Origin: Capitulum mitella
Lineage: Eukaryota; Arthropoda; Thecostraca; Pollicipedomorpha; Pollicipedidae
Reading direction: 5' to 3'
DNA length: 64,000 bases
Assembly (NCBI GenBank): GCA_030062745.1
Contig: CP099849.1
Span: forward strand, 11,320,144-11,384,143
In this document: positions 23,701 through 43,992 of the stretch, piece by piece
Layout: every line of letters begins with the position of its first letter
Numbering within the stretch: position 1 is the first letter of the stretch
Notes under the pieces: model-generated
The model's input: only the letters and a program-made list of their open reading frames with translations
What the model was told of the DNA's origin: nothing
Database searches by the model: none
Made by a program: the position numbers and the translations under genes

Positions 23701-24683
23701 ACGAGGTCTGTCCGAAAAGTAACGAGACTGGCTTTATAAGAACTTTATTAGAAAAAATTGAAAAGTACCAAAGTCACATTCCTTCAAAGTAATCCCCTTC
23801 CAGTCTAACACACTTGTGCATTCGCCTTTTCCAGGATTTAATACACTCCTGGAAGGCATCTTCTGGGATCTTTCTGAACTCCGTCGTCGCGGCCGTTTTG
23901 ATGGAATCAGTATCAAGAAAATGGGTTCCCTTCAGAACAGATTTGATCTTGGGGAAGAGGAAAAAGTCACAGGGGGTCACGTTGAGGGAATATGGAGGTT
24001 GCTCCGAAATTGCAATGTTCCTTTCTGCCAGAAACTGGCGAATACTCGTACCGGAAACGAAGAGACAGAGTCGTGAATGGAAAAGCCCTGGATCCCCAAG
24101 GCCAAAGAAAGCAAGGAAGTCGAAGTCGAAAGTGAAAGTGATACTCATTGTGTTTTTCGATATTCAAGGCATCGTTCACTTCGAATTCTTACCCCAAGGC
24201 CAAACAGTGAACCAAACCGTCTACAAGGAGATTCTTTGGCGCCTCGTGAGATCAGTGCGGGACAAGAGGCGGAGCATTTGGGAAACCAACGCATGAGTGC
24301 TCCATCACGACAACGCTCCAGCTCACACAGCCCTGAGTATTCGCCAGTTTCTGGCAGAAAGGAACATTGCAACTTTGGAACAACCTCCATATTCCCCCAG
24401 CCTGGTCCCCTGTGACTTTTTCCTCTTCCCCAAGATCAAATCTGTTCTGAAGGGAACCCATTTTCCTGATAGTGATTCCATCAAAACGGCCGCGACGACG
24501 GAGCTCAGAAAGATCCCAGAAGATGCCTTCCAGGAGTGTATTGAATTCCGGAAAAGGCGAAAGCACAAGTGTGTCAGACTGGAAGGGGATTACTTTGAAG
24601 GATTTTGACTTTGGTACTTTTCAATTTTTTCTAATAAAGTTCTTATAAAGCCAGTCTCGTTACTTTTCGGACAGACCTTGTAT
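23701..24683 (+). mobile_element. Rearranged mariner element with long inverted arms
   Basis: Both ends carry the mariner-type terminus TATAC[G/A]AGGTCTGTCC next to TA. The left 346 bp (23701-24046) is an inverted copy of the right end including the transposase C-terminal coding sequence, so about 350-bp arms flank a 290-bp centre. The direct part (24047-24683) carries the catalytic two-thirds of a transposase. The N-terminal DNA-binding region is absent. The element is defective, but its ends look recognisable by a transposase. Confidence 0.8.
24047..24608 (+). pseudogene. Mariner transposase, catalytic part, truncated and interrupted
   Basis: One frame reads RPKKARKSKSKVKVILIVFF, then FDIQG with the first catalytic Asp, QGQTVNQTVYKE, and WETNA. 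It is then broken by a TGA (about 24294-24296). It resumes in the same frame with LHHDNAPAH (second Asp) and PPYSPSLVPCDFFLFP (third Asp in CDFF), ending LEGDYFEGF. All three aspartates of the DD34D triad are visible. The helix-turn-helix N-terminal third is missing, so no functional protein is expected. The mirror-image C-terminal copy on the minus strand (ending at about 23774) has its own substitutions. Confidence 0.8.
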
Positions 24684-24689
24684 ACCTAC

Positions 24690-25480
24690 ATATGCCAGAT
24701 TCGCCAGTGGGTGGTGCCACCTACCACCACATAATGAAAACCAATAGATAGAGCCCACAAAAATTTAGGTGGGTCATCTGCCGAAATTGACCTCAAAGTA
24801 AAAGGTCAAGGCGAAACGAGTTGCCTTTGGCCTTGATCTTGAGGTAAATTTCCGCGGATCACCCTCATATCCTATCACTTCGCGGATCATCTCGCAGATC
24901 ACCTCGTGTGCTCTATCTATTGACGCCCATCAGTCAGTGGTGGGCAAAGCCACCTATTCCTGGCAAGGCACGCAAATTTTCAACGTTCCTTCTTACTTTA
25001 ACCGTTTACCTTGAGGTCAATTCTGGCGGATGACCCACCTATATTTTTACGAGTTGTATCTATTTGTGTTCATCACGTAGCGATACTGGACGTCAGCTAC
25101 TCGACTTTCATGTGCTCTGTTTATTGGTGCGCATAACCTTGTGACAGGCGACGCCATCTCCTCATAAAAACTTACGTCAGTTTTCAACACTCTTTTTCAC
25201 CTTGACGTTTGACCTTAAGGTCAATTTCGGTGGACGACCCGCCTAGATTTTTATGTGTTTTATCTGTTTGTGTCCATCACGTGGTGGTAGATGGAACCAC
25301 CTAATGGTAAAAAGGTACGTAAATTTTCAACACTCTCTTTGACCTTGACATTTGACTTTCAGAATAACGTCGGAGAATGAACTATCTAGATTTTCATCTT
25401 TTCTGTCTTAAGTGCCCATGACTTAGCGGTAGGTGGCACCACCTATTCTTGCCTCATTTGACCTTGATCTTTGACCTTTT
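24690..25480 (+). repeat. Satellite-like tandem repeat, about 160-190-bp units
   Basis: Four to five diverged units each contain CACCTA-ATTTTTATG, TTGACCT(T/C)AAGGTCAAT, a GTGTCCATCACGTGGTGGTA-like segment and GGTGGCACCACCTA. The segments GTGGGTCATC and GTGGTGGTAGGTGG recur in register. No coding potential. Confidence 0.6.
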
Positions 25481-25599
25481 GAACTTAAGTGAAAATGGAC
25501 CCAAGATTCGTAATCCCTTGATGCCAAATGGCCTAGGAACGTGTTTTCGTCAAAATATGTTATCGCTGTTGATTTCGTTTTCATTTTTGTTGCTAACTT

Positions 25600-26010
25600 C
25601 ACGGATATTCACTGAGACTGCTAGAGAGGGGCCTTTTCAGACCGCTAATGAGCAGCCTCTAGCAAAACGGGCCCCTGGGACGACCAAAGGCGCTCTGAAA
25701 CTACTAAACTTTTAGACGTCCAGACAACTCCTGAAATGGCCATAGGACCTAGCGCACTGCCAGAGGCGCCTCTCACGGCAGGGGCTTATAGAGGTTCCTT
25801 GTTACTGCCTGAGCGGCTCCTTAGACGGCAAAAAATTCCCTAGGGGCGACAAGAGGAAATCCGAGATCTTTAAGTGTCCCTGAAACTGCCAGATGAGGCC
25901 AGATTGAATTTTCCGAGGCGCCCTTGAAACTGCCATATGAGCGCCTGAACGTCCCAAGGGACACGTGAAACTGTATGAGGAACCTGAGACCAAGGTTGTC
26001 GATTTCTGTA
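25600..26010. repeat. Diverged minisatellite related to that at 22.5-23.5 kb
   Basis: Repeated CTGAGACNGCCAGAGG-like blocks at irregular 30-40-bp spacing, the same lexicon as the array at 22545-23515. Confidence 0.5.
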
Positions 26011-26160
26011 AACGATTGGGGGGAGGGGCGAGCCGAGGGCCCGACAACCTAACGTCCCCTAAGTGTGGGTTTCTCAACGCATTTAGCCCGCTTTATTTTG
26101 ACAAACGTAAATTTTTAATTTTTTCCTACTTTCCGTCAAACAAAAATTTGATTTATCTTC

Positions 26161-26238
26161 ATACATACACACACACACACATATATATATGTATATATAT
26201 ATATATATGTATATATATACACATATATATATATATCT
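26161..26238. repeat. (AC)n/(TA)n compound microsatellite
   Basis: An ACACAC run passes into TATATA runs interrupted by GTATAT and ACACAT. Confidence 0.95.
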
Positions 26239-26373
26239 ACGTACATACATGCATGTGTAAATAGAAGATAGGGAGACAGAGAGATACATTGCCTTAAACC
26301 TTCCCTTTACTTTCTGCCCATTTCTGACCTACTGCGGCCGTTCTTTTCGTTATTATTACTCATTTCCCTTGAA

Positions 26374-27561
26374 CCCTATTCCCGGAGGACTAAACGGTAT
26401 GGTCGATTCCCATCAGGGGGGGCGGATTCGTCCCCCCCCGAGATCTTGAGAACTACACGTCCGATTTGATCGCAACAAACGGCAATCGGTTCGCCATGAC
26501 GTAAATAAAAAGAAGTCCTGTCACTTTGAAAAAAGAAGTTCTCATAATTTGGAAGGGGTGGATACAGGGATCAAGAACATAAAATCGGGGGTACTTTTGA
26601 ACTTCTTATAATTCAGATATTTATCGAACGATTTCGATGAAATTGACGTAAATCGAGAGATTATGGATGGGACTTTTACCATTGATACACACATTTGAAA
26701 TTTTGAGAAAATTCATAGGCGTTTACAGGGTTCAAAAAATAGGAGGATTAGTTTTTCAACAAATGAATGGACAAAAAAATAAAATAAAGCCACTTTTTGG
26801 CTTCTGCTAGTCATGTTATGCTAAAGAAGTGCAAATCGTATTGCAATGTTCGTATAATGTCAGCATAGGCGATGCCAGGGATTTGAAAAAGGGGAAAATG
26901 TCATCGTCACATGTTCTTCATATCAACTTATGGCATCTCACCTTAAATGACCTCCAGTGACTTTGGAGTCACTTGGAATGATCTGGTGTGCATTTAATAT
27001 TGTCTGAAAACGTTTTCAATCATTTGAGTTCATTCTGTTTCAAAAATTTCATTTTCCGGCTATTGTGATGAAGGACACGCGCACTGACATTTTCGGTCAT
27101 AGCTCCGTGACCCGAAACTGATATCGAGCTGAACCTTGGTATACATGTACAGGACACCCTTCTGCGTCATAAACATTTCGGGTTTGGCATTTAAAAAATA
27201 GCGCCGAAATTACTATTATAAAAAGAATTTGACTTTGACCTTGACCTTACCTTGTGAAGTGACCTCAGATAAAAAAATAGTATTCGTATGTTGCCCAACT
27301 ACTTAGCTATAGATCCATCTAAAGTTTCAAGTGCTATCTTAAAAAAAATATTTTTGGCAGTCATTTTCCTTTTACCCTCAACACGGCCAAAAAGGTTGCC
27401 TGGCTCCGCCCCTGACCAAAAAAGAGTTACGAAATTTTGTCACTGTACGTAAAGAGAATAGCTAGGAAAAGTGACCAAGTTTCCTAAAGCTACGTCAAAA
27501 CCCTGGAACTGGCAAGAAAAAACCCGAGGGTGGCGGATTTAGCCTCCTGCCTGGAATAGGG
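26374..27561 (-). mobile_element. Non-autonomous piggyBac-like element, copy 2 (1,188 bp, inverted)
   Basis: This is the reverse complement of the family at 18766. Its left end CCCTATTCCCGGAGGACTAA corresponds to the right end of copy 1. Its right end is GGAATAGGG followed by TTAA (27562-27565); the left flank is TGAA, one base from TTAA. The interior matches copy 1 throughout at visibly diverged identity. No open frame. Confidence 0.78.
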
Positions 27562-28567
27562 TTAAGGCGAAGAGAGAATATTGGGGGGGGGGGGCAAACC
27601 AATACACGTGGGGCACAAGTGAACATTGGGTGGGCCAGGGCTCCTTCAAAATAATATATATCGACACCCCTGCCTGAGGCCGCTAGAGGGCCCTGACACG
27701 GTCCGAGACCACCGGCCCCTGTAAGAGCAAGAGCGAACCTGTCCTAAGCTGGCAAAAAGTCTCCAGCAACTACAAGGGGGCAGAGAGGCTTCCGAACCAG
27801 ATACAGACATGACATTTTAAATAGGGAGAGAAACGCAGCCGCCAAAAATCCCGCTGTTGTTGCCATTTTCTCGGATACTTTGTAGGAAAACAAAACGCAA
27901 AATTTTGTCAAATAAGGTGACGCGCTTAAATTTTTTCGGTTACTTTATATGGTAAGAAAACCGAAGAATTACATCAAACATCCCTCTTCGATCCGAGAAC
28001 ATCAACGTTTTTTTACATCTGAAGAGGAAAAAATGGGAGATAGCCGGGAGGGGGCCCTGCATTGACCATTCGTCCCCTGGCGAGATCATGGATCCGTTTC
28101 TGCCCTGGCCCCCTGGAGGTCAAGCCGGCTCCCCTGGGGCCGGCTTGGGGGCCGGGGCAAGGGGCCCCTTTGGGCCGAATGCCCCAGTACTTTTGGTGGT
28201 GTGAGGCACCCGTAAGGTGCCTTACACTGTTCGACACAGACAAAGCAAAATAAGACTGACTTAAGCAACAAAGTAGGCTTAAGGACCTGACGCAAAACGT
28301 ACTCTGGAAATACAAGTGGCTTTTGTGTGCTGTGAAAAGAAGCCCGTGACCTGAATGAGCGTTAAGGGGCCGCTACCATGGGTATGGTTCTTGAAAAATG
28401 ATTTTGGGTTCCCAAAACGCCTGTGGGGACATCCATACATTGCGTACGGGGGCAGGGGGAAGGAGGGAAGTCGTGACAGGCGCTTATGCCTAAAGTTCAG
28501 AGAAATTAATTTGAAAAGGTATTAAAGAACGCAAATCATGGATGGTTTATCGTGGCAACATCCTTAA
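27562..28567. other. Spacer between element copies
   Basis: It contains a G-run at about 27585 and remnants of the GAGACNGCCAGAGGGCCC minisatellite at 27.66-27.8 kb. No gene is seen. Confidence 0.45.
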
Positions 28568-29765
28568 CCCTATGCCCGGCAAGGGAAGCTGAATCCGGCC
28601 CTACCCCTCGGTTTTTTTGTTTGCCAATTGCAGGGTTTTTCACACAGCTTCACGGAACTTGGTCACTTTTCCTAGCTATTCTTTCTACGTACTGCAACAA
28701 AATGTCGTAATTCTATTTTGCTCAGGGTAAGGGCCAGGCAACGTTTTTGGGAAGCACCTCAGGCCATTTTTGGTCCTGTTGAGGGTAAAAGGAAAATGAC
28801 TGTCAAAAGAAGCGCTTTTAAGATAGAACTTAAAACTTTACATGGATGTATAGCTCAATAGTTGGGCAATACACAAATATAATTTTGTTCTTCTGGAGTC
28901 ATTTCACAAGGTCAGGTCAAGGTCAAAATTCAAAATTTGGTTTTATAGCAGAAATTTTGTCGCAATTTTTATGTAAAATCCGGAATATATGTGACGTGGA
29001 AGGGTGCCCTCTACTTACGTACCAAATTTCAGCTCGATATTAGGTCGGGCCACGGAGTTATGACCTAAAATGCCAGTGCGCTTACCCTATACCAGAACAG
29101 CCGTAAAATGGAATTTCAGAATTAGAGTGAATTCAAATGATTGGAAACGTTTTCAGATAATATGAAATGCACACGAGATCATTCCAAGCGACTCTAAGGT
29201 CACTGGAGATCATTTAAGGTCAAAGTTCTTTAGCTGATATGAAAACATACGACCATGACAGTCCTCCATTTTTCATATGCCTGGCACCGCCTATGCTAAC
29301 ATTTAACGAACATCGCGATACGATTTGTACTTCTTCGGCATAGCACGACTAGCAGAAGCCAAAAACTGCTTCGGGGTTTTTCGTTATTATATGAGTTTTT
29401 AAGAACCTAATCTTCCTATTTCCGAAACCCTGTGAACGCGTATGAATTTTCTCAAAATTTCAAATGTATGAACCAAGGGCAAATGTCTCACCCATAATCC
29501 CTCGATTCATGCCAGTTTCATCAAAATCGGGCCATAAACAGCGAAGTTATAAGAAGTCCAAAAATATCCCCATTTTGACTTTTTTGCTCTTGTATCCACT
29601 CCTTTCAAAATTTTGAGAATTTCCTTTACAAAAATGTAGTTTACGTCATGGCAAATCAATTGCCGTTTGTTGCGATGAAATCGGATGAGTAAACCTCGAG
29701 ATCTCAGGGGTGGCCAAATCCGCCCCCCCCCCCCCTGCCGGGAATCGGCTATACCGGGAATAGGG
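28568..29765 (+). mobile_element. Non-autonomous piggyBac-like element, copy 3 (1,198 bp)
   Basis: Direct orientation. TTAA (28564-28567) precedes CCCTATGCCCGGC, and the right end CCGGGAATAGGG is followed by TTGA (29766-29769). Internal landmarks such as TTGGTCACTTTTCCTAGCTA match copy 1. The DR1 seen in copy 1 has decayed here to AGGTCAAAGTTC. Confidence 0.78.
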
Positions 29766-29769
29766 TTGA

Positions 29770-30639
29770 AGGGAATAAATCTGTTTTTTTCCGGTATCCC
29801 ATAGTTACTGCATTTATCGACACCGCTATCGGTAGGCGAAATACAATAAAACAATGCCAAACAAAGGAGCCAATCAGCGAGCGGGGAATACGTAGGTAAA
29901 CCCTGGACACACCCGATGCTTACCCAACACTCTACCTTGCTGTACTAGACGCAGCTATAAACGGCAGCAACGATTGTTTTGACAAACAACACTAACGTAT
30001 TTCGATCTATCCACGTAATGCTTATCTGCGGGGGTAATTTGTGGAACTGCAGCGGTATTTGCCTGAGTCCATGATGGCTGCGTTCATAATTTCGGTGTTC
30101 GTCAGCTGCTGTCAGCTTCGACATCGCCAAAGCTAACGATACGCTTACACGTTTTATCGACAATTCTAGTGTTGGAAACAAAATGGGGTAAATGGATTAA
30201 ACTTGGGCTGGCAGCCAGCGTACATACCCCAATAATATATGCGCAAACGAGAGCGAGTTAGCAAGAACAAATGATACCTTTGCTTTGATTCATAAAAATA
30301 TGCTCTTCAATCGTACATGTGCGATTAAAAATCACGATTTGAGTAGATGCACTCCCTTTAATAGAGGACCTTGCTCCAGAATCCGACTTGACACAATTTT
30401 AATTGGAGGGTAGCGGGGAAAAGCAATTGGTGGGTGACAACGGAACAAATAAGTTTCGATTATTGCTGATAAAGCTGATTTTAGGTGACTAAAGTCATGG
30501 GCCTGAGAACATGACTATGTTTAAGGGTTTAAACATGCTTAAGTTGTGGGTGCCCAAGTCGTATTGTGGGTGCCTATTTCCACTTCGTGGATGCCGGAGC
30601 ACCCACAAAGAGATATAAAACCACACCCCTGGCCCCTAC
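29770..30639. other. AT-rich spacer, no gene seen
   Basis: Only short random frames, with no repeat or RNA gene recognised. Confidence 0.45.
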
Positions 30640-31190
30640 CAGCTTGCAGGGTGCTTTACTGCTTCTTTGTAGAGGGTTTCCTTCCGGTCCATAAAGGGCC
30701 CCTGACGGCCTCTGGAGGGACCTCCTTTTTTTCTGTAAGAAGGCCCCTGCCGGCCAATAGAGACTCCCCGTCGGCTTGTAAAGGGGCCCGCTAGAGTGTA
30801 AAGGGCTCCTGTTTGCATGTAAAGATTGACCTGCAGATCTATAAGGGCGCACCAGTCAGGTCGACAGGAACGTGTTAAAACTACATCAGGGCCCAGCAGG
30901 CAGTATCTCCGTTGTCCAACAGGGTCCTTTTTACAGGCCGGCAGGAACCTCCTCCAGAGGCCGAAATTTCCCTTTATGAGCCGGTATGAGGCCTGCCTTA
31001 GACAGGCATTACCCCTCCCCCCACAGGCTAGCAGGGTCCCTTTACATCCAACCAGGGGCCCCTGCTTACCTGTAGATCCCCCCACCGACCTGTAAGGGAC
31101 ACCCATCATGTCGGCAGGAACGTTTTTTTTTCAGGCAAGCAGGCCCTGTTAACACTACACAGGGGACCCTTTACAAGCTGACAGTAGTTT
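30640..31190. repeat. Diverged minisatellite (TGTAAAGGGGCCCCTG type)
   Basis: Units of about 30 bp with variants of CTGTAAAGGGGCCCTGCCGG and GTCGGCAGGAACGT. Copies are strongly diverged. Confidence 0.6.
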
Positions 31191-31410
31191 TAACCACCTG
31201 AGTGCCCATTGGTTTCGAGAGTCTCCATTCGTTTCCATGGCCCCTGATCCGATTTCCCCTTCCCGTCGAAATCCTTGCTGCGCCCCTGATTTGCATACCG
31301 AGTGGTGGCTTGCTCAGCAGTAGTTGGCAACGCCACCGTCAGGTGACGTTTTCCTTCTGTAAGGTGAAGTCAGCTCGTATACTACTGGCTCCGGTGGTCT
31401 TGTCTCCCGG

Positions 31411-31555
31411 GGCGCAGCCAGGATTTTCTTAAGCAGGGGAGCTCAGTGTGAACTGAAATCATACAAGAAACGCCTACCGGGAAGACGATGTGTAATGGTT
31501 TTCACAAAAAATGCGGGCCTTATCGGGGGGAGGGGGCGGGCGCTGGCTGTGCCTG
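31411..31555 (+). mobile_element. Short foldback MITE, copy 5
   Basis: GGCGCAGCCAGGATTTTCTT left end, GAGCTCAGTGTGAACTGAAA and AATGGTTTTCACAAAAAATG interior, and a decayed right end GGCTGTGCCTG. Same family as the copies at 20.6-22.0 kb. A lone right-end fragment (CTTGCTGCGCCCCTG) lies at about 31275. Confidence 0.65.
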
Positions 31556-31939
31556 TGCTTGTCTCTCCCCCCCCCCCTTGACTTCAGTTATGTCAGGTTT
31601 GAGTGAGACCTCGTTGGGACAATGGTGGAAAGGGTCAGCGGTTTGGAGCGGATGTTCACTGGGGACAGTTCTCGACATTTTTGTGATGAAATACATTAGC
31701 AAACTCGTTAAATCCGTTATTTCCGAAATCGAATAGTGGAATGCATAATGTGTCAGTGTAACATCCGAATCCAATTATCTTCTGTTATCGGGTCGGGTCA
31801 AGTGCCGGTTAGCCAGATGGTGAGGAGCCGGACAACAATCTGGCGCGTGGCAGGAACTGGGCTCGAGACACAGAACGTGCACAGGCATATTTATTTGGCC
31901 CGAGACTGAAAGGGGCAGCCAGGCATGGCGTGTGCGGAC

Positions 31940-32250
31940 AAAACTTCGCATCGCATTTCTCCATACGCAAAACTTCTTAAGCAGCTCTTCGTATCGCATT
32001 TCGTTGTATGCAAACCTTCGTGCGCAAACCTTCGTACGCAGATCTTCGTACCGCAAATCTTCGTACGCATATCTTTGTACGCCAATATTCGTACGTTCAG
32101 AACTTCGTATATGCAAAACAGCATGCGAATGTCTTCATATCCGCAAAACTTCATGTGCACATTCTTTCGTATACGTCTTGTTTTTCCGTACCGCATTTCT
32201 CCGCGTACGCAAATCCTCGTATCGCATTTGTTCGTATACGTGGAACTTTG
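31940..32250 (+). repeat. TTCGTACGCAAA-type short tandem array
   Basis: About 18 imperfect units of 15-18 bp built on CTTCGTACGCAAAT or CTTCGTATCGCATTT. The frequent TACG/CGTA steps make each unit weakly self-complementary. Confidence 0.75.
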
Positions 32251-32379
32251 TATCTCGTATTTCCTGCAGGGAGGGGTACTCAAAATTTGCCGTCGTGTTG
32301 ATGACCATACGAAAGGTTTCATGTTGAATTCTTATCGCACCGCGGCTTCAAATATGAGATGACTGTTTTGATGACGCAA

Positions 32380-32480
32380 CAGGGCCTATTTTAGCACGTT
32401 AACTGGGTGGAAAATCCCCACCAGTCGCCGCCAAATCCTCCCCGGTACACAGCGAAATCCCCCCCCCCCCCAGTGGAAAC
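32380..32480. repeat. Second copy of the GTTAACTGGG repeat edge
   Basis: AGGGCCTATTTTAGCACG, GTTAACTGGG, and then C-rich CCCCACCAGTC match the block at 14980-15050. Its full length could not be delimited. Confidence 0.45.
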
Positions 32481-32560
32481 GCTGTTTTGCCAGCAGCGCT
32501 GTCCGACTAGGTCTTTGATACGCTTCAGGCAGAGACTGTGCCTAACGCATGTTGAAGCAG

Positions 32561-32590
32561 CCATATTTTTATTCGCGAATAAAAATATGG
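32561..32590. repeat. Perfect 30-bp palindrome
   Basis: CCATATTTTTATTCG is followed directly by its exact reverse complement CGAATAAAAATATGG, with no spacer. It would extrude as a 15-bp hairpin. Confidence 0.9.
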
Positions 32591-32689
32591 AAAAGGAAAA
32601 TGAGCACATAGGCGTTTTTTCCTTTTTAGAAAAACGCCGGGCAGGTTTCAAATTCCGTCACTTGAATGTGATTGCCGTAAAAAAGTGCG

Positions 32690-32860
32690 GAGATTAGGGA
32701 AAGACAATATATAGCATATAATACAGAGGATAACCAAGAAAGGCTCTTCATGCGTGTTTAGCGCTTGTGTAGAGCACAGATAAGTGGAAAGATTAGGGAA
32801 GGATATTGTATAGGATATAATATATACGATAACCAAGAAGAGCTCTTCATGCCTGTGACG
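32690..32860 (+). repeat. Two-copy direct repeat, about 100-bp spacing
   Basis: GATTAGGGAAAGACAATATA...GGATAACCAAGAAAGGCTCT at about 32692 recurs at about 32792 as GATTAGGGAAGGATATTGTA...CGATAACCAAGAAGAGCTCT; both are followed by TTCATGC. Confidence 0.75.
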
Positions 32861-33699
32861 ATTTTGCTGGATTCCGTCCCGACTGGTTGAATTTCCTGAA
32901 CTGCTGCGATCGCAAGCAAGGTAAAACAGACCGCGCAAAAATACAGCAAATCCGGTTCGTGGGCCCCTCAGATATAGAAGCGGCAGTCGACGACCTTTGT
33001 CCGGCTTGACCCCCCACATGAAACCTCCAAGACGCGACTCCTCTTGGTCCCGATGCACGCCACAAGGCGCACAAGTCTTTCTCGAACGCACCGGCTGCTC
33101 TTTTGGCCATTTGCTACGCAGCTCATCTACAGCCCTTTGCGCGTCCGAATTTTTCATTCGAATCAACTTTCGGGCGAAAAGCTGATCAAACTGACCCCGG
33201 GACTGCCCCAGGACTGCATTGCGCACTTCATTGCCAACAAACGGGTTCTGTTTGTTGCACCAAATGTCGGCAGTCTGGTCTTCGCAAAATTTTCTCGCCA
33301 ACACTCCAGCACCGATGGACAATCGCCCTGTGCGCTTCAGTGTGGTTACTGTTGAACGGTTCATCCAGCTGCTCAGTGTCGTTTTACAATCGTGCTGCGA
33401 GCCCCCATGGAAACAGGCTAACTTAGGCCGTTTGGTCTTCCCGTATGTCCGCTCACTTCACGCTCGGACGCACGTTCGTTTCGAGCACACTGCGTCACGC
33501 TGTCTTTTCCGAATGTCATGTAAAAAAGCATAGTGCGCTTCAGTCACAATCTTTTCTGACAGATATTATCAATTAATTTCCCTTCATGCAGCGCGGTGGG
33601 TAAGCAGCCACTGCCACATCCCTGCTCTCTGCTTTCCCGGGTTGGACAGGTGCGAAAAATTTCTTTTTTATTCCATCTTAGTCAATTTTCAACGCCCGT

Positions 33700-34035
33700 T
33701 TCCGTAAAGATCGTTCGTATTCTGTCTGTTTCCCACGATACCAGCAAGTCTTCCTCGGTGCCCCTGGATCTTCATCCGTTTCAATCGATATCCTTCGATC
33801 CAGCTAGATCTCCATTAGTCTCTGTTCGTCTCCTTTGGTCTCCATCAGCCATCAGTCTTTCGGTCTCTCTAAATCTTGCCTGACGTCCATCGGTCTCCGT
33901 CGGGCTCAGCCGATCTCCGTCGATTCCTTTTGGTCTTTACCGGTCTCCACCGCTCTCCACCGGTTTCCGTCGATCTCCGTTGGTCTGTCGATCTCTGTCA
34001 TTCTCTGGCGGTCTCCTTGGTGTCCCTCAGTCTCC
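33700..34035 (+). repeat. TCGGTCTCCGT-type simple tandem array
   Basis: About 25 irregular units of 10-16 bp, variants of CATCGGTCTCCGTCGGTCTC. No coding support. Confidence 0.7.
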
Positions 34036-34823
34036 ACCACCGCGCATTTCCCTGGGAAATGCAAAAACCGGCGACTCCATGGCATGAGCGATGAGCACCT
34101 GCTGTACGAAGTATCATCATCGCCGTTCAAATTTCCACCTCGTCATTTCGATGACACTGTCTCTTACATACTAGCGAGACTGTGCAGTCGGGAGGTCTTC
34201 CTAAGCCGGAAGCCGAGCCCTCGAACAACGTTCTGCTCCACTGCTCGAGCTCTGGGCTTTTCACTTTGGCCAAAACTGTTCTGCAGCCTTGTTTAGAGGC
34301 CTTGTTAACGGTGGATAAGATCACAGGGTCCCTGCCATTTTCCTCCAATCCCGCACCCGTGCTTGGCGCTTTCCAGTTTGCATATCGGCTCATCTTTGAG
34401 GATTTGACGCATGTTGCCCTGACTACGGATTCTGGGCACCTGTCAGCCTTTCCAATATGAAAATGTAGGGACTCCTGCGCATTCATAGCGACCCACCACT
34501 AGCGTGACGCGTTCCCTTGTTTAAGCGGAAGATCAGCGATGCTGCGGCGCTGCAAATAAAAATACCGAATGTTTTTATACTAAATGATGCAACAATGAAA
34601 AAGAAACTTCCTTAAAATAATATGCTTTTGCAAGAAAATTCATTAAGTAGCGTAAATTAACTACGGAAATTACAATATTCTTCACAAGGGACCCTGAGAT
34701 CACGTCGACAAAAACACCGCCGCGGTGCGGTGGTCGTGCGTAGAAATACGCAAATATTGGAATTTCCCCGGGTGTCCCGCCAACAAATCGTCCTGCAACT
34801 ATAATTTGGGATAATCCCGAGTC
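34036..34823. other. Presumed promoter / 5' UTR region of the helicase gene
   Basis: This is the sequence upstream of the helicase ATG. No TATA box, initiator or upstream exon could be identified with confidence. A short GC-rich patch (ACCGCCGCGGTGCGGTGG at about 34717) stands out in an otherwise AT-rich stretch. Confidence 0.35.

Positions 34824-43992
<9,169 letters not shown>

Noticed and set aside
24145..24390. Separate genes on both strands of the mariner
   Set aside because: All recognisable sequence belongs to one rearranged transposase; the other frames are antisense.
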